DNA of 64,000 nt from assembly GCA_022749755.1 (NCBI GenBank), contig CM040453.1, positions 10,735,368 through 10,799,367 of the forward strand, given 5' to 3'. Each line of letters begins with the position of its first letter. Within the stretch, counting starts at the first letter, position 1. Made by a program: the position numbers and the translations under genes. This DNA comes from Azadirachta indica (taxonomy: Eukaryota > Streptophyta > Magnoliopsida > Sapindales > Meliaceae). Below are positions 21,909 through 33,880 of this stretch, in pieces. The notes under the pieces were generated by a model, which made no database searches, was not told the DNA's origin, and saw nothing but the letters and a program-made list of their open reading frames with translations.

Positions 21909-21942
21909 ATGACTTCCCCAGTTGAAGAAGAAGACGAGTGGG
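21909..21942 (+). CDS. Possible first coding exon of an unrecognised gene
   Basis: ATG at 21909 opens an acidic peptide, MTSPVEEEDEW, that runs into a good splice donor (GAGTGGG/GTATGT). It is preceded by a CT-rich stretch (TCTCTCTGACTCTCTCTCTC) as in many plant 5' leaders. A possible second exon, after an acceptor at about 22067, would read ARSASGGKTYS in frame and end at 22103 before GCAACT. I cannot follow further exons and do not recognise the protein. It could be a dead gene start left by the surrounding duplications. Confidence 0.25.
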
Positions 21943-24900
21943 GTATGTTATCATACTTCCACCCGTTTCTATTTGTCTTTAAAACTTAGAAAAATAGTTT
22001 ACAGTTTGTATATTTCTTTGTGTTTAATTAATTTGTTATTGATTTGGATTTTATATTTCATTCTCAGCGAGAAGTGCTTCTGGGGGAAAAACGTATTCAG
22101 GCAACTTTTATTTCTGACATATATATGCTTGATATACTCATGCATGTTGATTTTTTACCTATATATTTTCACTTTTGAAATTGGTCGTAAGCTTTAACAA
22201 TTTCAATTAGGAAGTATTTTATTCTTAAATTTCGATTCGCATTTCCGTGGAATTTTATACATTTTGTAGAACTTAGAAGACTTAAATTCACACAAACAAA
22301 ATCCCAATCATATGTTTCTTGATATAAAAATGAGGGAACTTTTCTGCTCTTGCTTAGAATAAAAGTTTTGTTTGGGAGTTCTTGTAGAGATGGGTTGCTT
22401 TTTGGGGTTTCAGTGAAAACAAAAAGAGTGATGGATTCCGGTGAACAGGTGTCGTTGCGTAAAAGAGGTACCTTTTGGGGGTTTGCTTAGTGTTTGTGTG
22501 TTTAATTCGATCCATAGGCTAGCTGCTTTTCCAATTTTAACTGCTTAATTTGTTACAAAATAATCAATACTTGACAAATTAATGTTATTCAAGTTACCGT
22601 TTTCCTAATCTTAATTATGTAATAATTAATTTAAAATTAGTTGATTCAGTTGGGGGAGTGAGGCCTGGCCTGTGGCTGTGGATTAATATAGCCTAAAAAT
22701 TAATAGAATCAGCGGTACCGAAATCTGCTCTAAATTCTAAGTCCATTAATTAAATAATTTGGTCAATAATCGTACCTGTGCTTTGACTGCAACAAAACAT
22801 ATGAAAGTGATTTCAATGTATCACATTGGAATTCATGTATGAAAAACTCTTTCGGTGTACAGAAAATTTGATGGTCAGCACTTCTTGGGCTGGTATGTAT
22901 GCTGGTTTTGGTTTTGGGTTGGTCTGATGCAGCAACTTTGCACCTTAGGCTGCTTTCTCAACCTCTTAATTAGTCTAGAAACAAAATAATAACACAAGTT
23001 AATTAGATTTACAAATATATTAATCATATTCTGTTATTTTTTATTGCTTACTTTACATGTAATTCCTGTTAATTTGGCAAACTTATTTATAAATTATTCT
23101 TTAGTGATTTTCCCATGCTTCATTCATTCATTTTTATTTTCTGGGTTTTTAATATCTTTGATTGTCTCTGTTTTTTATCAATCATGTGTGATAATTAGAT
23201 TGGGTGACTAAATGAGATTGTTTGATTTTTTTGAGAATGAAATATGTAGTTTGATGTTTATATCATTGATTTTGGGTTGCAAAGAATTTGATTTGTGAAT
23301 AGTTTAAGAAATTGTGTTAGTTTCTTTTACTTAGCTTTCAATTTGGATCTCCCTCATTATTTGTTTGATTAATTTGTCTTTCTATTGTGAATTGTAATAT
23401 TGTGTGCAGTTTTATCGCGGAAAATATGAATTTGAATTTTTTAAAGACTTCATCATCTAACAAAATTAGGCAAGTTTTAATCCTTGTGTTTTTCTTATAA
23501 TTGCTCTTGTTAATACATGAATAATCATTTTTTTGGCTATATATATATATATATATAAATATATATTACAATATTTGCTTAGTTTTTTACTCCTTTCTCT
23601 TCTTTTTTCCAAATGAACTAATTGGGTTTCTTTTGTTAATTTTCAGTTGTGGATTGGGTAGTGTCAGTAATTTGCCGTGAACTCGAATTCAGTCACATGC
23701 AGAGATTCGAATTCTGCATCATGTGGCTTTAAAAAAAAATTGGCAAAATTTATGTTAGCTATATAATCATAGATTTTATAGCTAACAAATAACTAATTTT
23801 TATATTAAAGTTATCATATTTATTTAAATAATTTCATTATTTTTTAATATAATTAAAATATTTTATTATTTTAATCTATGTAAGGGAGCACTTGAAATTA
23901 TTTTGTTTAGTTTTGATATAAATGCATTGCCGGAAGTAAAATTTTGGCACGGTGCCAATTATCCTAGAGTTTGATCAGTCATTAGTGAATAGAAATCATA
24001 TAAAAAAATTCACAATAAATGTTAATTTATATTTTCTCAATTTTTTGAAAATAATTTAACAATAGACTCGTTAACATAAATGCTTTTGTTTTATTAGCTG
24101 GGATAGTCGTCTATATTATACTCAAGTTGTAAATAAATAGCTTGTTAATTAATACTCAAGCGTTTGTTGATGCTTGATTTATACAAAGGAAATGATCAAT
24201 GAATTTGTGTAAATCCAACTCTATATTGTTTCGAAATATAATTAAATAAGATTACATTGAATATCGGAAGAAAATAAACCTTACTTTACTATCACCTTAA
24301 CTCTTAGTAACAAATTATATTTCAACAGGGTTTGTTCGCGTAACGAATTTATTGGATGTACAATTAATGTTGGTGAGTCAAATGTATCAATAGGGTGCGT
24401 AGTTCAATTAATATTTAATTTAATTATGAGCTCAAAGGTTATTAATTAATTACAATTAATGGAAAGTGTACCGATCAAGCGATGTGGATTTAGAATTTGA
24501 GAACATACATACAAGGATATAGAATCTGTGAACATATGTAGACACTCCAAAGGATATCTATATATAATGACATACTGAAGCAATAATTTACATTCAAAAT
24601 GTAAAGTATTTAAATATCATAATTCTAATAAAATATAAGATAAACACTGGTAATTAGTACATCATAATTAATAATTTACGAAAATCCCAGCAAGCATCTA
24701 CTGCAAATTCCATTCACACTTTTTACAAAATCTCGTCATCACTTATAAATTAGTTTGTACCCTTCTCTATTATAGTACTTAAATGTATGCATTCTTTCCA
24801 TAACCATTTGCAATACAATTCAAGTATTATGATTCATTTCTTACCTTGTAGAATAATGAAAGTAGGGGAATATCAAAACATCTCAAAGTTTGAGGTGCTT

Positions 24901-25542
24901 TTCCTTTAATTAGCTAATCAATTAATTCATGAACTAGACCCCGAACCGTATTCCGATCCCCCAAAATATACTCCGTTTTACGTTGAAGCACTAAAAACAA
25001 AAGGCACCCCAATTAATGCAGTAATTTGCTCATTTTAATTAGAATAAGTATATATATATATATATATATCGGATCTCTCTTTTTTAATTAAAGGACTGCT
25101 CTTAAGTGGTTGTAAATAACCATAGTTAAAACCTACGACAGGGTCTATATCGATTTCTGCCAATAGTAACAAGTATCGTGCTGGCTTCCCAAAAAGCATA
25201 AGCCCTGTCTATTAAGCTACAATCTTCTAAATAGTATGTGATATGTCACGTTGATGTCTAGGATGTGAAACAAAATTGCTGCTTATGATGGTACTAACTT
25301 CAAATTGTATTTGATTATTGCCGCATTAATTTTGGCTTCTAGATAGTCTGTAATCTAGGTACATATCTTCCATGTTTTCCATCCGGAAAAGTTATTGAAT
25401 TTTATTGATTTTGACATCTTATAGCATGGTCTACCAATTCATGGCTCCATAGTGTAACACTTGGGTGCACAATGAGCAGATATCTCGAATATTAAAGCTT
25501 CCATAACAATCTTTGATCCCTTGCTTCTGGTTCGTACTCTAG
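21943..25542. other. Intergenic or intronic DNA, little recognised
   Basis: No coding domain was recognised. The TA runs are at about 23537-23556 and 25049-25069. A 33-bp quasi-palindrome centred on TTCGAA lies at 23694-23726. The T-rich, stop-dense composition of 21.95-23.6 kb would suit plant introns, but no exon chain could be built. Confidence 0.4.
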
Positions 25543-25764
25543 TTAATCAAAGTGTTTCATTGTAAATTTTTTTACCACGATCCTGACCTCCCTCTGTAAC
25601 TTTTCGATAATTGTTGCTGCTACGTCAGCCTCTATATCTTCACTACTCCTAGTTCTTGGGAAACTTCTCTTCATCATCACATCCTCCGGAGTAGTAACAA
25701 CTACTATCTCCTTCCTGCTATGCCTTGATATTGGTCTTTGTCCGCTGTATATCTTCGTTATCAT
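25543..25764 (-). other. Unrecognised 73-codon open frame with coding-like composition
   Basis: The predicted peptide (containing GQRPISRHSRKEIVVVTTPE and IEADVAATIIEKLQREVRIV) is rich in charged residues and less AT-driven than other random frames here. The local GC content is raised. No homolog, splice signals or partner exons were recognised. It could be an exon or pseudogene piece, or chance. Confidence 0.25.
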
Positions 25765-26149
25765 TCCTTCTATCTTCTTATAGATTAGGCTCTAGCTAGA
25801 TATGTAGCAATAATCCTTATTGCCATGAGTTATCAATTAGTGGTACGATCCTATATATATATAAATTCTCTTAGTCCTATTAAATTCAAGTTTTCAAGAG
25901 GATTAATTGATATTTTAAATTGTCAAGCCTCGCATCATTTCAATGATTGCTTCTCAGGAATAAAAATTTATGCTCCTTGCTGGGGCAGTTTTTTTCTTAG
26001 ACACACTACAAACGAGTTCTCACCCAAAAAAAAAAAAAAAAACAATATGAAGATATTCTCTTTTGATGCTAAATGCTCAAAGACAAGAAAAAGAGTTAAA
26101 ATGGTCAAGGTAAGCACTTTCTATGCTCTAAAAAGTTAAGTTGAGCACT
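25765..26149. other. Spacer with short duplicated segment
   Basis: A run of 19 A lies at about 26024-26042. The phrase AAGTAAGCACTTTCTATGCTCTAAA at about 26108-26132 recurs in shorter form (GAGCACTTTTATGCTCTAAA) at 26143-26162. The 104-codon frame here (25825-26139) includes the A-run and is not supported. Confidence 0.4.
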
Positions 26150-27459
26150 TTTATGCTCTAAATATGTAAAGAGTTAAATCCTACTTTTTACATACAATTC
26201 TTTTAAATATGTATCAATAATTTTTATAACATTCTAGAATCCTTTAAATTACAATATCATTATCCTTTTTCTTAGAACTCTTTACATCTTAAATAATGAA
26301 AGTTTCAGCATTTACTCGAGTCAAAACCATACATTAAAAAGCCTTAAACGTATATATTCATAATCTGTCTTTGCAGTTCTTATTGAACAACCTTAATTTA
26401 ATATTTTTTAACTCTTAATCTACTGATTAGATTAAGCTAAATTTTTATAGAATTGTCGATGACACACAAAAATATCTTGTTCAAAATGTTCATAACATTT
26501 GGACATGAAAAACATTTTCAAAATATTTTTATTTTCGAATACAGGTAAATTGTCCTAAATTTTCCAGATTTGAGGATTAACAACTTGAAAATTCTTCACA
26601 ATTTTTATAAGAATACAAAATTACGAAACTTTACAGAATGTCAATACACATGTATATAAAGCAATATGTCAATTTTTAGAATATTTGAAGATCATTTGGT
26701 TGATCAAATAAATATATATTTTCGGACCTACAGCAAAAATTATTGTTCTTCAGAACAGTAGAGTAACATTTGAAAAATCGTTAAAAATTGATTCTTAACC
26801 GATTGCAATAAAATAAAATTCTTTAAATTCTTTAATGAATTTAGTTTAATATCATCAAAAGATTATTAATAAAAAATATTTGAAAATCTATATTTTAATT
26901 ATCAATAAATAGACTATTCAAACAACTCTGTAAAATTCTAATCCTAATAACCATCAATTAATTCTCAATCAATAATCCGATCAATCGAATGTGTAACATA
27001 TACCTAGGATCATCTGAAATCAGAAGAGAGACATAATTTATTTCCAAGAGAACTGATCTAAAAGATATTCAAATAGGGAATAGATTAAGGCACATCTTTT
27101 CTCTTCTTTTTGATTTCCTCTCTATTCTTTTTTCTTCTTCTCTTTGATTTTCTCTCTTTTCCTCCTCCCTTTACTTTTCTCTTTCTTTTTCTTTTTTACA
27201 GCTTAAGAGAATAAGAACTCTGATTACAAACTCATTTAACCTAAACTACACATTACGTGAAGTATCACTGAACTCCTTTAACTTTTTATTTTATACTTTT
27301 TGCTCATAATAAAATTACTATTATCTAATAGTTTCATTCTTTTCAAAAATACACACATCCATTCATAATAAGTAAACTTCACCAAAGTAAATATACTTGT
27401 CTCGTAAACTTTCAATCATTTGTATTATTTACATAATACAGTAAAATTAGAGTATTACA
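26150..27459 (-). mobile_element. Probable Ty3/gypsy (chromovirus-like) LTR on the minus strand
   Basis: Reading the minus strand, a purine-rich tract (AAGGTGGAGAGAAT, about 27460-27475) is followed at 27459 by TGTAATACTCTAAT, the usual start of Del/Tekay-type plant LTRs. Within it, the phrase CTGTTCTGAAGAACAATAAT and, next to it, TTTTTGCTGTAGGTCCGAAA (around 26725-26765) and a long GA-rich leader (27095-27205) are typical of such LTRs. The far end was not located, and no tRNA-Met primer site was seen, so the left border is a guess. It may be a truncated or solo LTR. Confidence 0.5.
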
Positions 27460-27510
27460 ATTCTCTCCACCTTAAAAGAAATTTCATCCTCAAACTTTGA
27501 TATGCCTTAT
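27460..27510 (-). pseudogene. Extreme 3' end of gypsy pol next to the LTR
   Basis: The minus strand reads SKFEDEISFKVERIV, resembling the short conserved tail at the very end of chromovirus pol that overlaps the polypurine tract. Only these few codons are recognisable. Upstream (27510-28000, plus coordinates) the sequence has no pol homology that I can see. Confidence 0.45.
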
Positions 27511-27740
27511 CAATATAAAAGGAATAAACTATTATACCTTTTGTTCCTCTATAACTTCTTAAGCAACAACCTATAATATTAACCCCTAAAAATCAATACG
27601 TTGAAGACTTACTTAACTATCAAAGCTTAAATAGCACAGAAGCATTAATACTTAACCAATCATCCTTCGTAGAAATTCATAACTACGAAGTTGAACATAA
27701 AAAATATTCCTTACGTACTAAAAGCATTCACTAATATCAA

Positions 27741-27774
<34 letters not shown>

Positions 27775-28270
27775 CTTAATTAACATTTAGAATCTAATAA
27801 CAATGAAAATCTTGATGCCAAGTACTCCACAATCCTTGAATCAAATTCTTAAACAATGTGAAAGCAATTCAAACCATATCCTTACACAAACCTTCTGAAT
27901 TCTATTGAACCGCCAAACTATGGTAGGTAGCAATTTAATAACCAAATTGTTTTTCAATCTTTTCGAAACAAAATCACTTTTATTAAACAATAAAATATGA
28001 ATTATGAATATGCACAACTATTATAAGCACATAACTTATTTGCTTCACTTTTCAAAAACATGGTCTTTTTTTTTTTTTTTTTTTTTTTGCAAACATCTGC
28101 TTTGTATTCATAAACTATTACTTAAGAGTCTGAACATCTATCTAAAACATATAAATGAAAATCTGATAATGATATATACAAACACATCAATAAAATTCAA
28201 TCTTGTTAAACAAAATTTTGAACTGCACAAGAAAAATCCACTAAGGCTTAAGAAAGCACTCAAGACTTTT
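27511..28270. other. AT-rich spacer up to the assembly gap
   Basis: It contains a TA run at about 27742-27768 and a run of about 22 T at 28067-28088. No gene was seen. An apparent 152-codon open frame (28004-28462) exists only because it reads through the N block. Confidence 0.55.
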
Positions 28271-28370
28271 NNNNNNNNNNNNNNNNNNNNNNNNNNNNNN
28301 NNNNNNNNNNNNNNNNNNNNNNNNNNNNNNNNNNNNNNNNNNNNNNNNNNNNNNNNNNNNNNNNNNNNNN
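28271..28370. other. Assembly gap of exactly 100 N
   Basis: A round 100-N block usually marks a scaffold join of unknown size. The left flank is non-repetitive and the right flank starts inside a satellite monomer. The true left border and the full length of the satellite array are therefore unknown. Confidence 0.95.
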
Positions 28371-31300
28371 AAAAATCCTCTGCCATAATGAATAAATTCT
28401 CAGTAAGTTGTATTGAAGACATTATCAGTCATGTTGATGATGTGTTCACCGTTATTGAATAGATTTTGCGTATTTTGTAGAGATTTTCAGGCGTAATAAT
28501 AATTCTTCCATCGATAGGAACAAGTCTTTCGTCGTGATGAACAATTGTATCGCCATAAGGAAAAAATTTTCTGCCAGATTGAATAAATTCTCAGTAAGCT
28601 GTATTGAAGACATTATCAGCTATGTTGATGATGTCTTCGCCGTTATTGAAGAGATTTTGCGTAGTTTGTAGAGATTTTCAGTCGTAATAATAATTCTTCC
28701 ATCGATAGGAATAGTCTTTCGTCGTGACAAACAATTGTATCGCCGTAAGGAAAAAATTTTCTGCCAGAATGAATAAATTCTCAGTATGCTGTATTGAAGA
28801 CATTATCAGCCATGTTGATGATGTCTTCGCCGTTATTGGAGAGATTTTGCGTAGTTTGTAGAGATTTTCAGGCAAAAGAAATCTTGATTCGTCGTCACGA
28901 ACAATTTTTTCGCTGCAAGGAAAAAAGCTTCTATCGTAATGAATAAATTTTCAGTAAGTTGCATTGAAGACATTATCAATCATCTGGAAGATGCTTTTGG
29001 CATTATTAAAGAAATTTTGGGTCGTTTTTAGAGATTTTCAGGCGTAATAATAATTGTTCCGTCGTTAGGAAGAAATCTTTCGTCGTGATGAACAATTGTT
29101 TCGTCGTCGTGAACAATTGTTTTACCGCAAGGAAAAAATCCTCTGTCATAATGAAGAAATTTTCTATAAGCTGCATTGAAGACATTATCAGCCATGTTGA
29201 TGATGTTTTCACCGTTATTGAAGAGATTTTGCGTCGTTTGTAGAGATTTTCAGTCGTAAAAATAATTCTTCCGTCGTTAGGAAGAAATCTTTCTTCGTGA
29301 TGAATAATTGTTTCGTCGTCATGAACAATTGTTTCGCCGCAAGGAAAAAATCTTCTGTCATAATGAATAAATTTTCAGTAAGTCGCGTTGAAGACATTAT
29401 CAACCATCAGGAAGACGTTTTTAGCGTTAAAGAAGAGATTTTGTGTCGTGTGTAGAGATTTTCAGTCGTAAAAATAATTCTTCCGTTGTTAGGAAGAAAT
29501 CTTTCGTCGTGATGAATAATTGCTTCGTCATCATGAACAATTATATCGCCGTAAGGAAAAAATCCTCTGCCATAATGAATAAATTCTCAGTAAGTTGTAT
29601 TGAAGACATTATCAGCCATGTTGATGATGTGTTCACAGTTATTGAATAGATTTTGCGTAGTTTGTAGAGATTTTCAGGCGTAATAATAATTCTTCCATCG
29701 ATAGGAAGAAGTCTTTCGTCGTGATGAACAATTGTATCGCCGTAAGGAAAAAATTTTCTGCCAGAATGAATAAATTCTCAGTAAGCTGTATTGAAGACAT
29801 TATCAGCCTTGTTGATGATGTCTTCACCGTTATTGAAGAGATTTTGCGTAGTTTGTAGAGATTTTCAGTCGTAAACATAATTCCTTCGTCGTTAGGAAGA
29901 AGTCTTTCGTCGTGATGAATAATTGTTTCGTCGTCATGAACAATTGTATCGCCATAAGGAAAAAATCTTCTGCCATAATGAATAAATTTTCAGTAAGCTG
30001 TATTGAAGACATTATCAGCCATGTTAATGATGTTTTCACTGTTATTGAAGAGATTTTGTGTCGTTTGTAGAGATTTTCAGTCGTAAAAATAATTCTTCCG
30101 TCGTTAGGAAGAAATCTTTCGTCGTGATGAATAATTGTTTCGTCGTCGTGAACAATTGTTTCGCCGCAACGAAAAAATCTTCTATCATAATGAATAAATT
30201 TTCAGTAAGTCGCGTTGAAGACATTATCAACCATCAGGAAGACTTTTTTAGCATTAAAGAAGAGATTTTGTGTCGTGTGTAGAGATTTTCAGTCGTAAAA
30301 AAAATTCTTCCGTCGTTAGGAAGAAATCTTTCGTCGTGATGAATAATTGTTTCGTCGTCGTCTGAACAATTGTATCGCCGTAAGGAAAAAATCTTCTGCC
30401 ATAATGAATAAATTTCAGTAAGCCGTATTGAAGACATTATCAGCCATGTTGATGATTTTTCATACGTTATTGAAGAGATTTTGGTCGTTTGTAGAGATTT
30501 TCAGGCGTAATAAAATTCTTCCCGTCGTTAGGAAGAAATCTTTCGTCGTGATGAACAATTGTTTCGTCGTGATGAACAATTGTATCGCTGTAAGGAAAAA
30601 ATCTTCTGCCATAATGAATAAATTCACAGTAAGCTGTATTGAAGACATTATCAGCCATGTTGATGATGTCTTCACGTTATTAAAGAGATTTTGCGTAGTT
30701 TGTAGAGATTTTCAGTCGTAAAAATAATTCCTCCGTCGTTAGGAAGAACTCTTTCGTCGTGATGAATAATTGTTTCGTCGTCATGAACAATTGTTTCGCC
30801 GCAACGAAAAAATCTTCTATCATAATGAATAAATTTTCAGTAAGTCGCGTTGAAGACATTATCAACCATCAGGAAGATGTTTTTAGTGTTAACGTAGAGA
30901 TTTTGGGTCGTTTGTAGAGATTTTCAGGCGTAATAATAATTCTTCCGTCGTTAGGAAGAAATCTTTCCTCGTGATGCACAATTGTTTCGTCGTAAGGAAA
31001 AAATCTTCTGCCATAATGAATAAATTCACAGTAAGCTGTAGTGAAGACATTATTAGCCATGTTGATGAATAAATTTCTACGCAAGAAAAAAATTTTCTGT
31101 CATAATGAATAAATTTTCTGTAAGCATGTTGATGATGTTTTCACTGTTATTGAAGAGATTTTGTGTCGTTTGTAGAAATTTTCAGTCGTAAGAATAATTC
31201 TTCCGTCGTTAGGAAGAAATTTTTCGTCGTGATGAACAATTGTTTCGTCGTCATGAACAATTCTTTTGCCGCAAGGAAAAAATCTTCTGTCATAATGAAT

Positions 31301-33880
31301 AAATTTTCAGTAAGCCGCGTTGAAGACATTATCAACCATCCGGAAGATGTTTTTAGCGTCAATGAAGAAATTTTGGGTCGTTTGTAGAGATTTTCAGGCA
31401 AAAGAATAATTCTTCCATCGTTAGGAAGAAATCTTTAGTCGTGATGAACAATTGTTTCGTCGTCATGAACAATTTTTTCGCTGCAAGGAAAAAATCTTCT
31501 ATCGTAATGAATAAATTTTCAGTAAGTCGCATTGAAGACATTATCAACCATCTGGAAGATGCTTTTGGCGTTATTAAAGAAATTTTGGGTCGTTTGTAGA
31601 GATTTTCAGGCGTAATAATAATTCTTCCGTCGTTAGGAAGAAATCTTTCGTCGTGATGAACAATTGTTTCGTCGTCATGAACAATTGTTTCGCCGCAAGG
31701 AAAAAATCCTCTGTCATAATGAAGAAATTTTCTGTAAGCTGCATTGAAGACATTATCAGCCATGTTGATGATGTTTTTTTGAACGTAAATGAAGAAATTT
31801 TGGGTCGTTTGTAGAGATTTTCAGGCGTACTAATAATTCTTCCGTCGTTCGGAAGAAATCTTTCGTCGTGATGAACAATTGTTTCGTCGTCATGAACAAT
31901 TCTTTCGTCGCAAGGAAAAAATCTTCTATCATAATGAATAAATTTTCAGTAAGCCGCGTTGAAGACATTATCAACCATCCGGAAGATGTTTTTAGCGTTA
32001 ATGAAGAGATTTTGGGTCGTTTGTAGAGATTTTCAGGCGTAATAATAATTCTTCCGTCGTTAGGAAGAAATCTTTCGTCGTGATGAACAATTGTTTCGTC
32101 GTCATGAACAATTGTTTCGCCGCAAGGAAAAAATCTTCTGTCATAATGAATAAATTTTCAGTAAGCCGCATTGAAGACATTATCAGCCATGTTGTTGATG
32201 ATGTTTTCAGCGTTAATGAAGAGATTTTTGGTCGTTTGTAGAGATTTTCAGGACGCGTAATAATAATTCTTCCGTCGTTAGGAAGAAATCTTTTCGTCGT
32301 GATGAACAATTGTTTCGTCATGAACAATTGTTTCGCCGCAAGGAAAAAATCTTCTGTCATAATGAATAAATTTTCAGTAAGCGCATTGAAGACATTATAT
32401 CAGCCATGTTGATGATGATGTTTTTGCTTAATGAAGAGATTTTGGTCGTTTGTAGAGATTTTCAGCCGTAAGAATAATTCTTTCGTCGTTAGGAAGAAAT
32501 CTTTCATCGTGATGCACAATTGTTTCGTCGTCATAAACAATTGTTTTGCCGCAAGGAAAAAATTTTATGTCAGAATGAATAAATTTTCAGTAAGCCGCGT
32601 TGAAGACATTATCAACCATCAGGAAGACGTTTTTGGCTTTAATGAAGAAGTTTTGGGTCGTTGGTAGAGATTTTCAGGCATAAGAACAATTCTTCCGTCG
32701 TTAGGAAGAAAAAATTCGTCGTCATGAACAATTGTTTCGCCGCAAGAAAAAAATTTTCTGTCATAATGAATAAATTTTCAGTAAGCCGCGTTGAAGACAT
32801 TATCAACCATCTGGAAGATGTTTTTAACGTCAATGAAGAAATTTTGGGTCGTTTGTAGAGATTTTCAGGCGTACTAATAATTCTTCCGTCGTTAGGAAGA
32901 AATCCTTCGTCGTGATGAACAATTGTTTCGTTGTCATGAATAATTGTTTCGCCACAAGGAAAAAATTCTCTGTCATAATGAAGAAATTTTTAGTACGCTG
33001 CATTGAAGACATTATAAGCCATGTTGATGGTATTTTCACCGTTATTGAAGAGATTTTGTGTCATTTGTAGAAATTTTCAGTCGTAAGAATAATTTTTTCG
33101 TCGTTAGGAAGAAATTTTTCGTCGTGATAAACAATTGTTTCGTCGTTATGAACAATTCTTTTGCTGCAAGGAAAAAATCTTCTGTCATAATAAATAAATT
33201 TTCAGTAAGCCGCGTTGAAGACATTATCAACCATCCGGAAGATGTTTTTAGCATCAATGAAGAAATTTTGGGTCGTTTGTAGAGATTTTCAGCGTAAAAA
33301 ATAATTCTTCTGTCGTTAGGAAGAAATTTCTCGTCGTGATGAACAATTGTTTCGTCGTCATGAACAATTTTTTCGTCGCAAGGAAAAAATCTAATGTCAT
33401 AATGAATAAATTTTCAGTAAGCCGCATTGAAGACATTATCAGCCATGTTGATGATGTTTTTGGCACGCTAATGAAGAAATTTTGGGTCGTTTGTAGAGAT
33501 TTTCAGGCGTAATAATAATTCTTCCGTCGTTAGGAAGAAATCTTTCGTCGTGATGAACAATTGTTTCGTCGTCATGAACAATTGTTTCGCCGCAAGGAAA
33601 AAATCCTCTGTCAAAATGAAGAAATTTTTCGTAAGCTGCATTGAAGACATTATCAGCCATGTTGGTGATGTTTTCACCGTTATTGAAGAGATTTTGTGTC
33701 ATTTGTAGAGATTTTCAATCGTAAGAATAATTCTTCCGTCGTTAGGAAGAAATTTTTCGTCGTGATGAACAATTGTTTCGTCGTCATGAACAATTCTTTC
33801 GTCGCAAGGAAAAAATCTTCTGTCATAATGAATAAATTTTCAGTAAGCTGCATTTAATACATTATCAGCCATGTTAATGA
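28371..33880 (+). repeat. Array B, left subfamily zone with two alternating monomer types
   Basis: Two monomer variants are interleaved. One carries CATGTTGATGATG...ACCGTTATTGAAG, the other CATC(A/C)GGAAGA(C/T)GTTTTTAGCG. The second type occurs near 29400, 30230, 30870, 31335, 31970, 32620, 33235 and elsewhere, with one to three copies of the first between them. This produces irregular two- to three-monomer higher-order units of about 420-640 bp. Homogeneity is intermediate. Confidence 0.75.

Noticed and set aside
28004..28462. A 152-codon plus-strand frame and a 94-codon minus-strand frame crossing the gap.
   Set aside because: Both run through 100 undetermined bases; the continuity is artificial.
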